A DNA stretch of 8,760 nt from an uncultured Clostridia bacterium (lineage in GTDB: Bacteria > Bacillota > Clostridia > Saccharofermentanales > Saccharofermentanaceae). Location: contig CAMNNN010000052.1 in the NCBI GenBank assembly GCA_946545505.1, positions 1 to 8,760 of the forward strand, given 5' to 3'. Positions 1 through 7,407 of this stretch are shown here, one piece after another (within the stretch, counting starts at the first letter, position 1; every line of letters starts with the position of its first letter). The position numbers and the translations under genes are program-made. The notes under the pieces are model-generated. The model did not search any database and was not told where the DNA came from. It saw nothing but the letters and a program-made list of their open reading frames with translations.

Positions 1-334
1 CCTCGTAACCTTCCATCTCCATGCGCTTTATACCCATGAGATCCAGAAGTTCCTTAGTGACAGGCATCTGTGCGGAGAGCTCAGGCATCATACCCTTACG
101 CTGTGCCTTATAATCCGCATACATCTTATGACGGAAAGTGGGAGACTTAAGATCGAACAGAACGCAGATCTTATCCGTCTGATACTCATCTTTTACGCTC
201 AGGAGCGTATTGAAGAATCCGTTGACAGCACCAGTAGGAGTACCGTCGGGCGCAGTCATCGGCGCTCTTCCTATGACTGCGAAGAACGCACGGTTTATTA
301 TCGAGTTTCCGTCTACAAGAAGAAGCTTAGCCAT
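1..334 (-). CDS. polA: DNA polymerase I, N-terminal 5'-nuclease part (partial, runs off the window)
   Basis: Only the first 111 residues are visible; the gene continues beyond base 1. I translated it from the ATG at 334-332. Pol I uses its N-terminal 5'-3' exonuclease/flap endonuclease to remove RNA primers and damaged strands during replication and repair. The start MAKLLLVDGNS, with Asp8, matches the first metal-binding segment of that domain. Further matches are Asp61 in FDLKSPTFRH, then Arg68, Lys76 and Arg79 in the segment ending at MPELSAQMP, and EGYE at the window edge, which in the family leads into ADD. The ATG overlaps the end of the 1479-aa gene by 8 nt, with a Shine-Dalgarno-like AAAGGCGG about 12 nt upstream inside that gene, so translation is probably coupled. 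A free-standing 5'-nuclease without a polymerase domain cannot be excluded because the rest is not visible. Confidence 0.9.
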   Translation of the reverse strand, partial: MAKLLLVDGNSIINRAFFAVIGRAPMTAPDGTPTGAVNGFFNTLLSVKDEYQTDKICVLFDLKSPTFRHKMYADYKAQRKGMMPELSAQMPVTKELLDLMGIKRMEMEGYE

Positions 335-3300
335 TATTATTCTGAGCCGCCTTTTCTGCCATGATCTCGGCATTTCGAACAGCATGTGCCGTAGAGATCA
401 TGAGTTTGATTCTGTTGAGCTGGTTTGCTTCGGAAGCACCCGGATCGTAGTCGATAGGAATGATATTCGAATTAGGGTACTGACGGCGCAGTTCCTTGAT
501 CATGCCCTTACCGGTAACGTGGTTAGGCAGACATGCGAACGGCTGAGAGCATATGATATTCGGAACTCCGTCCTGAATCAGCTCGATCATCTCAGCAGTA
601 AGGAACCAGCCCTCACCGCATGTATTACCGCATGAAAGAACCTTGGAAGAATTCTTAGCAAGTTCTTCTATCCTCTCAGTCATCATGAACTTACCGCCGG
701 TCTTCTTGAACGCCTCATTGATGGGCTTTCTGAAGCTCTCGAGAATATCGATGAACTTAGAATTGATAAATGCGGACTTCTTGGATCTGCCCATATTCGC
801 AGCTGCCCATACAGGGTTATATGCACAGTACAGGAAGAAGTCGAGAACTCCGGGAAGAACACCTTCGCAGCCCTCTTGCTCGATAACGTCGAGAGCATTG
901 TTGTTAGCATCAGGCTGGAACTTAACAAGGATCTCGCCTACAAGTCCTACACGGGGCTTTCTCGGGATGTCCAGAAGAGGAAGCTGATTGAACTTCTCGA
1001 CCGCCAGGTTAATGAACTTCTTGTAGCTTCTGATCTTAGGAATATTATCGAGATCAACACCGATATCATACAGACAGTCTCTGATCTTTTTCTTCTCCTC
1101 AGGACTTCTGTCCCAGTAATTACCGGGCATAATCTGATCATATCTTTCAGTAAGCTCATCGGCGAATCCGCTCTTGTTAAACATATCGCGGCCGATCCGG
1201 TTGAAATACATATAAAGAGCATTAGCAGAACCCGGAACCTTCTCATAAGGACGAGTTCTTAAGATGAGAGTTGTCATCATATCACCGAGGCAGAGAGCTT
1301 CGATCGCACTCTTAACAAAAGGAAGCGTGATCTTAAAGCCCTCATTCTTCTCGAACTGCTGTACTGAGAGTGCAACTACCGGGATATTCGGGTAGCCTGC
1401 TTCTTTCAAAGCCTTACGGAGGAAAGCCACGTAATTGGTAGCACGGCAGCCGCCGCCTGTCTGAGTGATCATAAGCGTTGTATTATCAGGATCGATATCG
1501 CCCTTAAGGATAGCATTGATCATCTGACCTACAACGATAATCGAAGGGAAGCATGCATCGTTATTAACGAACTTCAATCCACACTCGATGTCTTCTCTCG
1601 TTGCCTGCTTAAGAAGCTTCATTCTGTATCCCGCGGAATGGAATACACTCTCAACGAAATCAAACTGAACAGGAGCCATCTGGGGCGCGAGGATCGTGTG
1701 TCTCTTCTTGTCTTCCTTGGTAAACTCCACTCTCTTCAGAACATAAGCGGGATTCTCGGGATCTGCAGTTACAGCCGGCTTCTTACCTGCCTTGACGAGC
1801 TCGTCCCTCTCATTCATCGCGACAACCAAAGATCTCATTCTGATCCTTGCTGCACCGAGATTGCTGACCTCGTCGATCTTGAGGAGCGTGTAAAGCTTGC
1901 CGCTTGATTCGAGGATCTCCTGAACCTGATCTGATGTAACGGCATCAAGACCGCATCCGAATGAAGTAAGCTGTACAAGTTCAAGGTTGGGCTTCGTTAT
2001 TACGAAAGCTGCAGCCTCATAAAGTCTTGTATGATACATCCACTGGTCGACTACTCTGATAGGTCTTGCAAGTCTTCCGGGCACAGCCACGCAGTCCTCA
2101 GTAAGAACACCTAGGCCTAACTGGTTGATCATCTCCGGGATACCGTGATTGATCTCAGGATCGATATGATAAGGTCTGCCTGCAAGGACGATGCCGTGCA
2201 TTCCGCGCTTCTCCATCTCATAGATCATTCGCGCGCCTTCAGTTCTGATATCTTCCTTGAACTTACCGTATTCTTCAGCACCTTCGCTAACTGCAGCTTT
2301 AGCCTCGGCAAGTGTTACTCCTCTTCCAGCGAAAACCTCAGCTAACTTCTTAGCCACTTCATCGAGATCATCGAGAGGCATGAAAGGATTTAAGAACTCG
2401 ATCTCCTTCTCATTAAGATTCTCGACATTATTCCTGATTACTTCAGGATAAGAGCAAACGATAGGACAGTTATAGTGGTTGCCCGAATCCTTATTCTCGA
2501 GCGCCTCGTAAGGGATATCAGGATAGAATATCGTCTTGATTCCGCGGCTTATGAGATTCTCGATATGGCCGTGTGCGAGCTTCGCGGGATAGCATACCGA
2601 CTCTGAAGGGATCGTCTCCATGCCCTTCTCGTAGATGGCATGACTTGATCTGGCGGATATGATTACACGGAAACCAAGCTTGGTAAGAGTCGTAAACCAG
2701 AAAGGATAATTCTCATACTGATTAAGTACTCTCGGGATACCTACAGTTCCTCTGGGAGCATCCTTCTCCGCCAGCGGCTTATATGCGAATGTCCTCTTGT
2801 ACTTATACTTGAACATGTTGAAGACTTCTTCACCCGAAGAATTATCTTCAGTCTCAAGACCTACACGCTCACCGTTCTCGCAGCGGTTGCCGGATACGAA
2901 TCTGCTGCCGTTGGAGAATGTGGAAATCGTAAGCTTACAGTGGTTGCCGCAGTAAGGACACTCCGTATTCTCACTATCCATCTCGAAGCTTTCCAATTCG
3001 TCAACCTTGAGAATTGTCGATACGTCAGACTTCGTTACTCTGGACTTAGCGATCAATGCAGCACCGAATGCACCCATCAGACCTGCAATGTTGGGACGTA
3101 TTACCTCACGCTCCGATACGATCTCGAACGATCTTAAGATAGCATCATTAAGGAAAGTTCCGCCCTGTACGACGATCTTCTTTCCGAGCTGCTCGGTATC
3201 TCTGATCTTGATAACTTTATAGAGTGCATTTCTAACTACTGAATAAGACAGGCCTGCAGATATATCACCTACGGAAGCTCCTTCCTTCTGAGCCTGCTTA

Positions 3301-4766
3301 ACCTTCGAGTTCATGAATACCGTACATCTTGTTCCGAGGTCTACGGGGCTCTTCGCGTCGAGCGCCGCCTTAGAGAAAGAGACAGGATCCATACCGAGGG
3401 TCTGGGCGAATGTCTGTATGAATGATCCGCATCCTGAAGAACATGCCTCATTAAGCATTATCGAATCAATGACGCCGTTTCTGATTCTCATGCACTTCAT
3501 ATCCTGACCGCCGATATCGATGATGAAATCAACATCAGGACAGAAGAACTTAGCACCTTGGAAGTGTGCCATAGTCTCGATCTCACCGATATCTACACCG
3601 AGGCCGGCCTTGATGATGTTCTCACCGTATCCTGTAGCACATGAATATCTGATATACGCATCCTTACCTATCTTGGAATAGATATCCTTAAGAATCTCAA
3701 CAGCGGAGAATACAGGATTACCTCTGTTGGAGCTGTAATAGGAATAGACCATATCGCCGTCTTCATTGATGAGTACGGCCTTGGTAGTCGTGGAACCGGC
3801 ATCGATACCGAGATATAAAGCACCCTTCTCCTTGGAGATATCATGCATCTCAACCTTGGACTTCTCATGGCGGTCGTAGAATGCTTTCTTCTCTTCTTCA
3901 CTCGTAAACAGCGGAGCGATTCTGATGATATCGGGTGTAAATCCTTCCCTGTTCTTGAACTTCTCGATAAGATCAGGAAGATGAACGGGCTCATCATCAG
4001 AGCTTAATGCAGCTCCTAAAGCTACGTAGATCTCAGCCTCCTCAGGCATCCAGAATGAATCTACCTTATCGGCAAGGGTCCTCTCGAACGCATTACGAAG
4101 TTCGGAATTGAAGAACAGAGGTCCGCCTAAGAAAGCGACGTGACCCTTTATGGGACGTCCGCAGGCAAGACCTGAGATCGTCTGGTTAACAACTGACTGA
4201 TAGATTGAAGCAGCGAGGTCCTCCTTCGCCGCACCTTCATTGATAAGGGGCTGAAGGTCACTCTTCGCGAATACGCCGCAGCGGCTCGCGATAGTATAGA
4301 GAGAACGGTAATCCTTAGCAAAATTATTAAGTCCGTCCGCATCAGTCTGAAGAAGCGAAGCCATCTGATCGATGAATGCACCTGTTCCTCCGGCACATGT
4401 ACCGTTCATTCTCTGCTCGATAACGGGGTGAAGATATGTGATCTTGGCATCCTCGCCGCCGAGTTCGATAATGACATCCGTCTGAGGATGGTACTTCTTG
4501 ATTGCCTGTGTCTCAGCCATTACTTCCTGAGTGAACTTAAGACCGAGCCAGTTGGCAACAGACAGTCCGCCGGAACCCGTAATGGTAACGGAAGCCTCAA
4601 GCTTCGGGAACTTCTCATTAAGCTCTTCGAAAAGCTGATTAAGAAGGCCCGCGATATCCGAGTGATGTCTTCTGTATTCACGGTGAACGATCTTCTCACC
4701 GTCGAGAAGAACAATCTTAATCGTTGTTGAACCGATATCAAGTCCTAATCTGTATCTTATTTCCAT
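327..4766 (-). CDS. Giant 2-hydroxyacyl-CoA dehydratase activase-type fusion (two BadF/BcrA/HgdC ATPase modules + DUF2229 + dehydratase-D-like regions)
   Basis: This 1479-aa cytosolic protein resembles ATP-dependent activators of 2-hydroxyacyl-CoA dehydratases and benzoyl-CoA reductases, which drive single low-potential electrons from a 4Fe-4S cluster to a partner. ATPase module 1 (about 6-255) shows GLDIGSTTIK, ELGGEDAK (101-108), Cys124 in NGTCAGGTG and Cys163 in SRCGVFAKS. Module 2 (about 318-575) shows GIDAGSTTTK, DIGGQDMK (417-424), Cys442 and Cys481 in TRCTVFMNS. The paired cysteines match the HgdC cluster ligands. Next come a CxxCxxxC group (603, 606, 610, then 629), a DUF2229-type region (about 672-905; Cys725, 767, 771) and dehydratase D-component-like stretches to the end (Cys1072, 1107, 1379, 1383, 1406, 1412). 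The ATG is preceded by GGAAAG with a 7-nt spacer. It begins 4 nt after the 263-aa gene and overlaps polA by 8 nt. Family assignment is firm; substrate and physiological role are unknown to me. Confidence 0.93.
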   Translation of the reverse strand: MEIRYRLGLDIGSTTIKIVLLDGEKIVHREYRRHHSDIAGLLNQLFEELNEKFPKLEASVTITGSGGLSVANWLGLKFTQEVMAETQAIKKYHPQTDVIIELGGEDAKITYLHPVIEQRMNGTCAGGTGAFIDQMASLLQTDADGLNNFAKDYRSLYTIASRCGVFAKSDLQPLINEGAAKEDLAASIYQSVVNQTISGLACGRPIKGHVAFLGGPLFFNSELRNAFERTLADKVDSFWMPEEAEIYVALGAALSSDDEPVHLPDLIEKFKNREGFTPDIIRIAPLFTSEEEKKAFYDRHEKSKVEMHDISKEKGALYLGIDAGSTTTKAVLINEDGDMVYSYYSSNRGNPVFSAVEILKDIYSKIGKDAYIRYSCATGYGENIIKAGLGVDIGEIETMAHFQGAKFFCPDVDFIIDIGGQDMKCMRIRNGVIDSIMLNEACSSGCGSFIQTFAQTLGMDPVSFSKAALDAKSPVDLGTRCTVFMNSKVKQAQKEGASVGDISAGLSYSVVRNALYKVIKIRDTEQLGKKIVVQGGTFLNDAILRSFEIVSEREVIRPNIAGLMGAFGAALIAKSRVTKSDVSTILKVDELESFEMDSENTECPYCGNHCKLTISTFSNGSRFVSGNRCENGERVGLETEDNSSGEEVFNMFKYKYKRTFAYKPLAEKDAPRGTVGIPRVLNQYENYPFWFTTLTKLGFRVIISARSSHAIYEKGMETIPSESVCYPAKLAHGHIENLISRGIKTIFYPDIPYEALENKDSGNHYNCPIVCSYPEVIRNNVENLNEKEIEFLNPFMPLDDLDEVAKKLAEVFAGRGVTLAEAKAAVSEGAEEYGKFKEDIRTEGARMIYEMEKRGMHGIVLAGRPYHIDPEINHGIPEMINQLGLGVLTEDCVAVPGRLARPIRVVDQWMYHTRLYEAAAFVITKPNLELVQLTSFGCGLDAVTSDQVQEILESSGKLYTLLKIDEVSNLGAARIRMRSLVVAMNERDELVKAGKKPAVTADPENPAYVLKRVEFTKEDKKRHTILAPQMAPVQFDFVESVFHSAGYRMKLLKQATREDIECGLKFVNNDACFPSIIVVGQMINAILKGDIDPDNTTLMITQTGGGCRATNYVAFLRKALKEAGYPNIPVVALSVQQFEKNEGFKITLPFVKSAIEALCLGDMMTTLILRTRPYEKVPGSANALYMYFNRIGRDMFNKSGFADELTERYDQIMPGNYWDRSPEEKKKIRDCLYDIGVDLDNIPKIRSYKKFINLAVEKFNQLPLLDIPRKPRVGLVGEILVKFQPDANNNALDVIEQEGCEGVLPGVLDFFLYCAYNPVWAAANMGRSKKSAFINSKFIDILESFRKPINEAFKKTGGKFMMTERIEELAKNSSKVLSCGNTCGEGWFLTAEMIELIQDGVPNIICSQPFACLPNHVTGKGMIKELRRQYPNSNIIPIDYDPGASEANQLNRIKLMISTAHAVRNAEIMAEKAAQNNNG

Positions 4767-4770
4767 CCGA

Positions 4771-5562
4771 TCACTTTCCGTCCTTATGTCTTATATCTTC
4801 GAGAGGTGTCCCCTTGGGCTGATTCCTGCTTGTCGTACTTCTGTTGGCACGTTCCCCGAGCGACTTGCGAACATTCACATTGGGAACCGCATTTGCTGCA
4901 ACAGACCCTTTCCTCTTCTTGGTAAACGGTATGCTTCCGAATATCTTTAAAGATTCTTCACGAAGCTCACTCATCCTGTCCTTCTGTTCCTTTCTTACCG
5001 ACTCACGGAAGTCTCCGCCCTTCAGGATCTTCTTGAAATCATCAGTAAGCGATATCTGGAGGAGCTCGTCAGGAACACCTCTGGCCAGGTCAAATTCCTT
5101 ACCGAATCTGTCCTTGCTTTCCAGGTTCAATGCCTCCACGCACTTAACGACATTCGACTCGAACAAACCGTAGTCACAGTCTATACCAAGCGACAGCGGC
5201 ATTCCTGCGAAGTTTAAGTTTACATAAGGCAGACTTCTGGTAAATATCAGGTGAAGCGTAATGAGCTTCATATAAGACTCGAGATTGATGCATTCCTGAT
5301 CACATATCTTGGCAAGTTCACCGGCAGAAGCCATATCTGCGATATCGCTTCTCTCATCTTCGAATCCGCATGCCCAAAGATGATACAGTTCACGATAAAC
5401 TTCGCTCTTGAACTTCTCGAAGTCTTTACAAAGCGGAGCCGCCATTACAGGCGTTCCGATATTAAAAATATACTGCATGTAAGATACTTCCATGTACTGA
5501 GGCACACTGAAGTATTTGATATAAGCTGCTATATCCCTCGCGTTGTATATATATTTATACAA
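4771..5562 (-). CDS. Hypothetical protein, 263 aa, with a basic, probably disordered C-terminal tail
   Basis: I do not recognise this protein. The reading frame opens at a TTG at 5586, but I place the start at the TTG at 5562-5560 because a GGAG lies 7 nt upstream of it; the earlier in-frame TTGs have no such site. Residues 1-205 look folded, with aromatic-rich segments near 1-35 and 95-120, and six cysteines (45, 65, 87, 91, 129, 141), of which 87 and 91 form CxxxC. Residues about 185-263 are highly charged, then rich in Lys, Arg, Ser and Asn, and look disordered. There is no signal peptide or convincing membrane span. It is the first gene after the promoter near 5600 and stops 4 nt before the giant activase-type gene, whose ribosome binding site lies in its 3' end. 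Co-expression with that gene is likely. An accessory or regulatory role is only inference. ATG starts at codons 24, 29 or 40 are less likely alternatives. Confidence 0.8.
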   Translation of the reverse strand: MYKYIYNARDIAAYIKYFSVPQYMEVSYMQYIFNIGTPVMAAPLCKDFEKFKSEVYRELYHLWACGFEDERSDIADMASAGELAKICDQECINLESYMKLITLHLIFTRSLPYVNLNFAGMPLSLGIDCDYGLFESNVVKCVEALNLESKDRFGKEFDLARGVPDELLQISLTDDFKKILKGGDFRESVRKEQKDRMSELREESLKIFGSIPFTKKRKGSVAANAVPNVNVRKSLGERANRSTTSRNQPKGTPLEDIRHKDGK

Positions 5563-5569
5563 TGGCTCT

Positions 5570-5573
5570 CTCC
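5570..5573 (-). promoter_or_regulatory. Ribosome binding site that sets the TTG start of the 263-aa gene
   Basis: Read on the minus strand, GGAG is followed by a 7-nt spacer and then TTG at 5562-5560. This is the only well-spaced Shine-Dalgarno site near the 5' end of the frame, and it decides between three in-frame TTG codons (5586, 5580 and 5562). Confidence 0.65.
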
Positions 5574-5597
5574 GTTTCAAACACAATAAATCATTTT

Positions 5598-5606
5598 AGT
5601 ATAACA
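5598..5606 (-). promoter_or_regulatory. Probable extended -10 promoter for the hypothetical/activase/polA operon
   Basis: The minus strand reads TGTTATACT, which is a TGn extension followed by TATACT, one mismatch from TATAAT. It lies just after the terminator of the upstream operon and about 35 nt before the chosen TTG start. The predicted transcription start is near 5591, giving a leader of about 28 nt. No good -35 box lies at 16-18 nt, as expected for some extended -10 promoters, and the region where a -35 would sit is inside the terminator hairpin. This is inferred from sequence only. Confidence 0.5.
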
Positions 5607-5610
5607 TAAA

Positions 5611-5636
5611 AGGGACTGTCATAAGCGACAGTCCCT
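5611..5636 (-). terminator. Rho-independent terminator of the aminotransferase-prfB-glucosaminidase operon
   Basis: There is a perfect 10-bp inverted repeat: the arms at 5611-5620 and 5627-5636 enclose a 6-nt loop. The core arms are GGGACTGTC and GACAGTCCC. On the minus strand the hairpin is followed by a short T-rich run (TTTTATGTTAT), and it begins 31 nt after the stop codon of the glucosaminidase gene. The T-run is short and broken by A and G, so termination may be incomplete. On the plus strand the downstream bases are A-rich, so the hairpin acts for the minus strand. Confidence 0.85.
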
Positions 5637-5667
5637 AATAAATATAATAATTAAATGAGTTCCGGTC

Positions 5668-7392
5668 TTAGTACGGACTGAATCCTGCGTTGTTACACAG
5701 TGCCGCGAACTCCTGAGATCTTGAGAAGCCGTGGTAGACATCAAGTCTCGATGCACCCGATGCAAGCCTGTTCATCCAGTAATCATAACCGGTCGGATCA
5801 CATTCTCGCCCGAGGAACGCATTATAGAGTATTCGTACATACTGATCGTTCGTCAGGTTACGGTTAGTCATCTCCTGGCTGAATACGAATCCGTAAGCAC
5901 AGTCTTCACCGCTCATTCCGCCCTGAATGTTGTTATACCAGTAGTTGATACCTACCGGATCCGGATCTCTTTGGAGAGTGGATCTGTACATATAGATGAG
6001 GAATGTCTCGATTCCGTCTCTTCCTACCCAGTTTCCGGAAGAAGGAGCTGCAATCTCATTGGGAGGAAGCTGTACTGCTGTACCGGGCATATTGTCATAT
6101 ACAGGGATAAGGAATACTTGTCCGGAATCATAAAGGCCGGATCTGATATAAGCAGTCTGCATACGTGCAGCCTCTGTATAAACAGATGCCGTAGCCGTCA
6201 TGTACTGGTGATAACCCTTATTGCGGGATGACTCGGGGTTAAAGTTAAATCTCATAAAGTACAGTGTCTGCTGACCTGCCCAAATGTAGTTATCTCTCAT
6301 CCACAAAGCACCGCCGACGATAGCCTTACCCGGTGTGTTCCAGGGAATAAGGTATGCGGAGTTGAATCCGGGATCGCTAGTACCGTTCTGAGCGAAGTTC
6401 AGTCCGCCTACTGTAGCATCGATAACATTGGAATAAGCACCGATATTGAACAGGTTATAGAAACCAGTTGTTCCTCTTGAAGAGTTGCTTCCTCCCTTGC
6501 TGCACTCCTGAATGCAGTGAGCTGCGAGGAATATAGGGTTGATATCAGCGATATTACCGGCATCCGCGAAGATGTCGCAGTAACTGATTACATCACCGTT
6601 CTGGTTAGGTGCTGATGTATTAAGGAATGTACCGGGCAAAATTCCCTGAACATGAGCTGAAGGAATGCTGTTATCAGCCGTATATCTCAGATCAAGGAAC
6701 TGGAATACAGCAGTCTCATTCAGACTGTTTCTCGGATCCATGTAAAATGCCACGATCTCGGGAGAAGCATTTACCCAGGTTGATGCATCAACGACGGTAT
6801 AAGTATTCGTAGCTGAATTATAAGCATAGTCTGCCTTGGACTTCCATGAACCGTTGCAGCTGTTGCTGATCAAAGATCCGCCGGGTCTTGTCTCAACTCC
6901 GATAGCAGAGTTCCAGTCATAACCGGTATATACAGGAACGAACTGCCATGAGGGATGAGCATTGTGCATATCACGAAGATACGGTTTGTAGCTTTCAGGG
7001 AAGTTTGCGATAGCGGACTCGAAAGCACCGTCTGAAGGACCCGTACCGGAAGGATCCATTCTTACATAGTATGCTGCGACATATCCAGATCTGACTTCAC
7101 CGTTGCTCATATAATTGATGCTGTACCATGTGGACAGATCTGAAGTATCCGTAGATGATGCCATAGTGGAGCCTGTGACCTGAATTCTCTGATTAAGAGA
7201 GATAGTTCCCAGGTTTCTTGACTGGTTAGTGGGATACTCACGGACATTTACTCCGCTGTTACAGTTAATAACGGTTGCATTTGCTGCGATATCGGCATTG
7301 ACCGTATCTGAAGCAAGACCTGCATAAACACCAAAAGCCATTACAGCTGCAAGTGCAGCCGCGGCAAATTTCTTAAGTAAGTTTGTTCTCAT
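5668..7392 (-). CDS. Secreted SH3-domain N-acetylglucosaminidase-like peptidoglycan hydrolase with C-terminal DUF4214 repeats
   Basis: This 574-aa exported protein probably cleaves glycan strands of peptidoglycan (GH73/LytG-like N-acetylglucosaminidase) in wall turnover or cell separation. Residues 1-33 form a signal peptide (MRTNLLKKFA, then an Ala-rich core), probably cut near VNA. An SH3b-like domain follows (about 38-112), starting at GVNVREYP. The catalytic region (about 120-440) has family landmarks: HPSWQFVPVYTGYDW, AHCIQE with Glu296 as the likely catalytic acid, FYNLFNIGAYS and PWNTPGKAIVGGALWM. The C terminus (about 461-562) carries two DUF4214-type repeats with RDPDPVGINYW and ECDPTGYDYW. 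No LPXTG motif or membrane anchor is present, so wall retention would rely on SH3b or DUF4214. A TTG at 7416 would extend the frame, but the ATG at 7392 has a near-perfect ribosome site 7 nt upstream. It begins 13 nt after the prfB stop, with no terminator between. Confidence 0.88.
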   Translation of the reverse strand: MRTNLLKKFAAAALAAVMAFGVYAGLASDTVNADIAANATVINCNSGVNVREYPTNQSRNLGTISLNQRIQVTGSTMASSTDTSDLSTWYSINYMSNGEVRSGYVAAYYVRMDPSGTGPSDGAFESAIANFPESYKPYLRDMHNAHPSWQFVPVYTGYDWNSAIGVETRPGGSLISNSCNGSWKSKADYAYNSATNTYTVVDASTWVNASPEIVAFYMDPRNSLNETAVFQFLDLRYTADNSIPSAHVQGILPGTFLNTSAPNQNGDVISYCDIFADAGNIADINPIFLAAHCIQECSKGGSNSSRGTTGFYNLFNIGAYSNVIDATVGGLNFAQNGTSDPGFNSAYLIPWNTPGKAIVGGALWMRDNYIWAGQQTLYFMRFNFNPESSRNKGYHQYMTATASVYTEAARMQTAYIRSGLYDSGQVFLIPVYDNMPGTAVQLPPNEIAAPSSGNWVGRDGIETFLIYMYRSTLQRDPDPVGINYWYNNIQGGMSGEDCAYGFVFSQEMTNRNLTNDQYVRILYNAFLGRECDPTGYDYWMNRLASGASRLDVYHGFSRSQEFAALCNNAGFSPY

Positions 7393-7396
7393 TAAT

Positions 7397-7407
7397 TCAC
7401 CTCCCTT
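7397..7407 (-). promoter_or_regulatory. Strong ribosome binding site that sets the glucosaminidase start
   Basis: The minus strand reads AAGGGAGGTGA, nearly the full anti-Shine-Dalgarno complement, with a 7-nt spacer from GGAGG to the ATG at 7392-7390. It overlaps the TAA stop of prfB by 2 nt, allowing efficient reinitiation or independent loading. It rules out the upstream in-frame TTG at 7416, which lies before this site. Confidence 0.85.

Noticed and set aside
210..635. Plus-strand open frames opposite polA and the giant gene (also near 128-364, 643-987, 876-1262, 4428-4730)
   Set aside because: All are antisense to strongly supported coding sequence and read as low-complexity, non-protein-like translations.
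3668..3997. Minus-strand alternative frames within the giant gene and prfB (also 683-928, 947-1246, 4148-4396, 4520-4741, 8080-8316)
   Set aside because: They are out-of-frame, Arg/Ser-rich shadows of conserved proteins.
4844..5589. Plus-strand frames of 109 and 112 aa opposite the 263-aa hypothetical gene
   Set aside because: Because that gene is unrecognised, I considered the opposite strand as the true coding one. The minus frame is longer, fits the operon spacing, and has the promoter, ribosome site and 4-nt junction to the next gene.
5617..5622. ATGACA as a -35 box (5 of 6 matches to TTGACA) for the promoter at 5598-5606
   Set aside because: The spacer to TATACT would be only 13 nt, too short for normal sigma-70-type recognition.
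5611..5636. Hairpin as a plus-strand or bidirectional terminator
   Set aside because: On the plus strand it is followed by an A-rich stretch without a T-run, and there is no plus-strand gene to terminate.
5731..6231. Plus-strand 166-aa open frame inside the glucosaminidase gene
   Set aside because: It is antisense to a clear family member, has no recognisable domain and lacks a good ribosome site; it is a shadow of the minus-strand codons.
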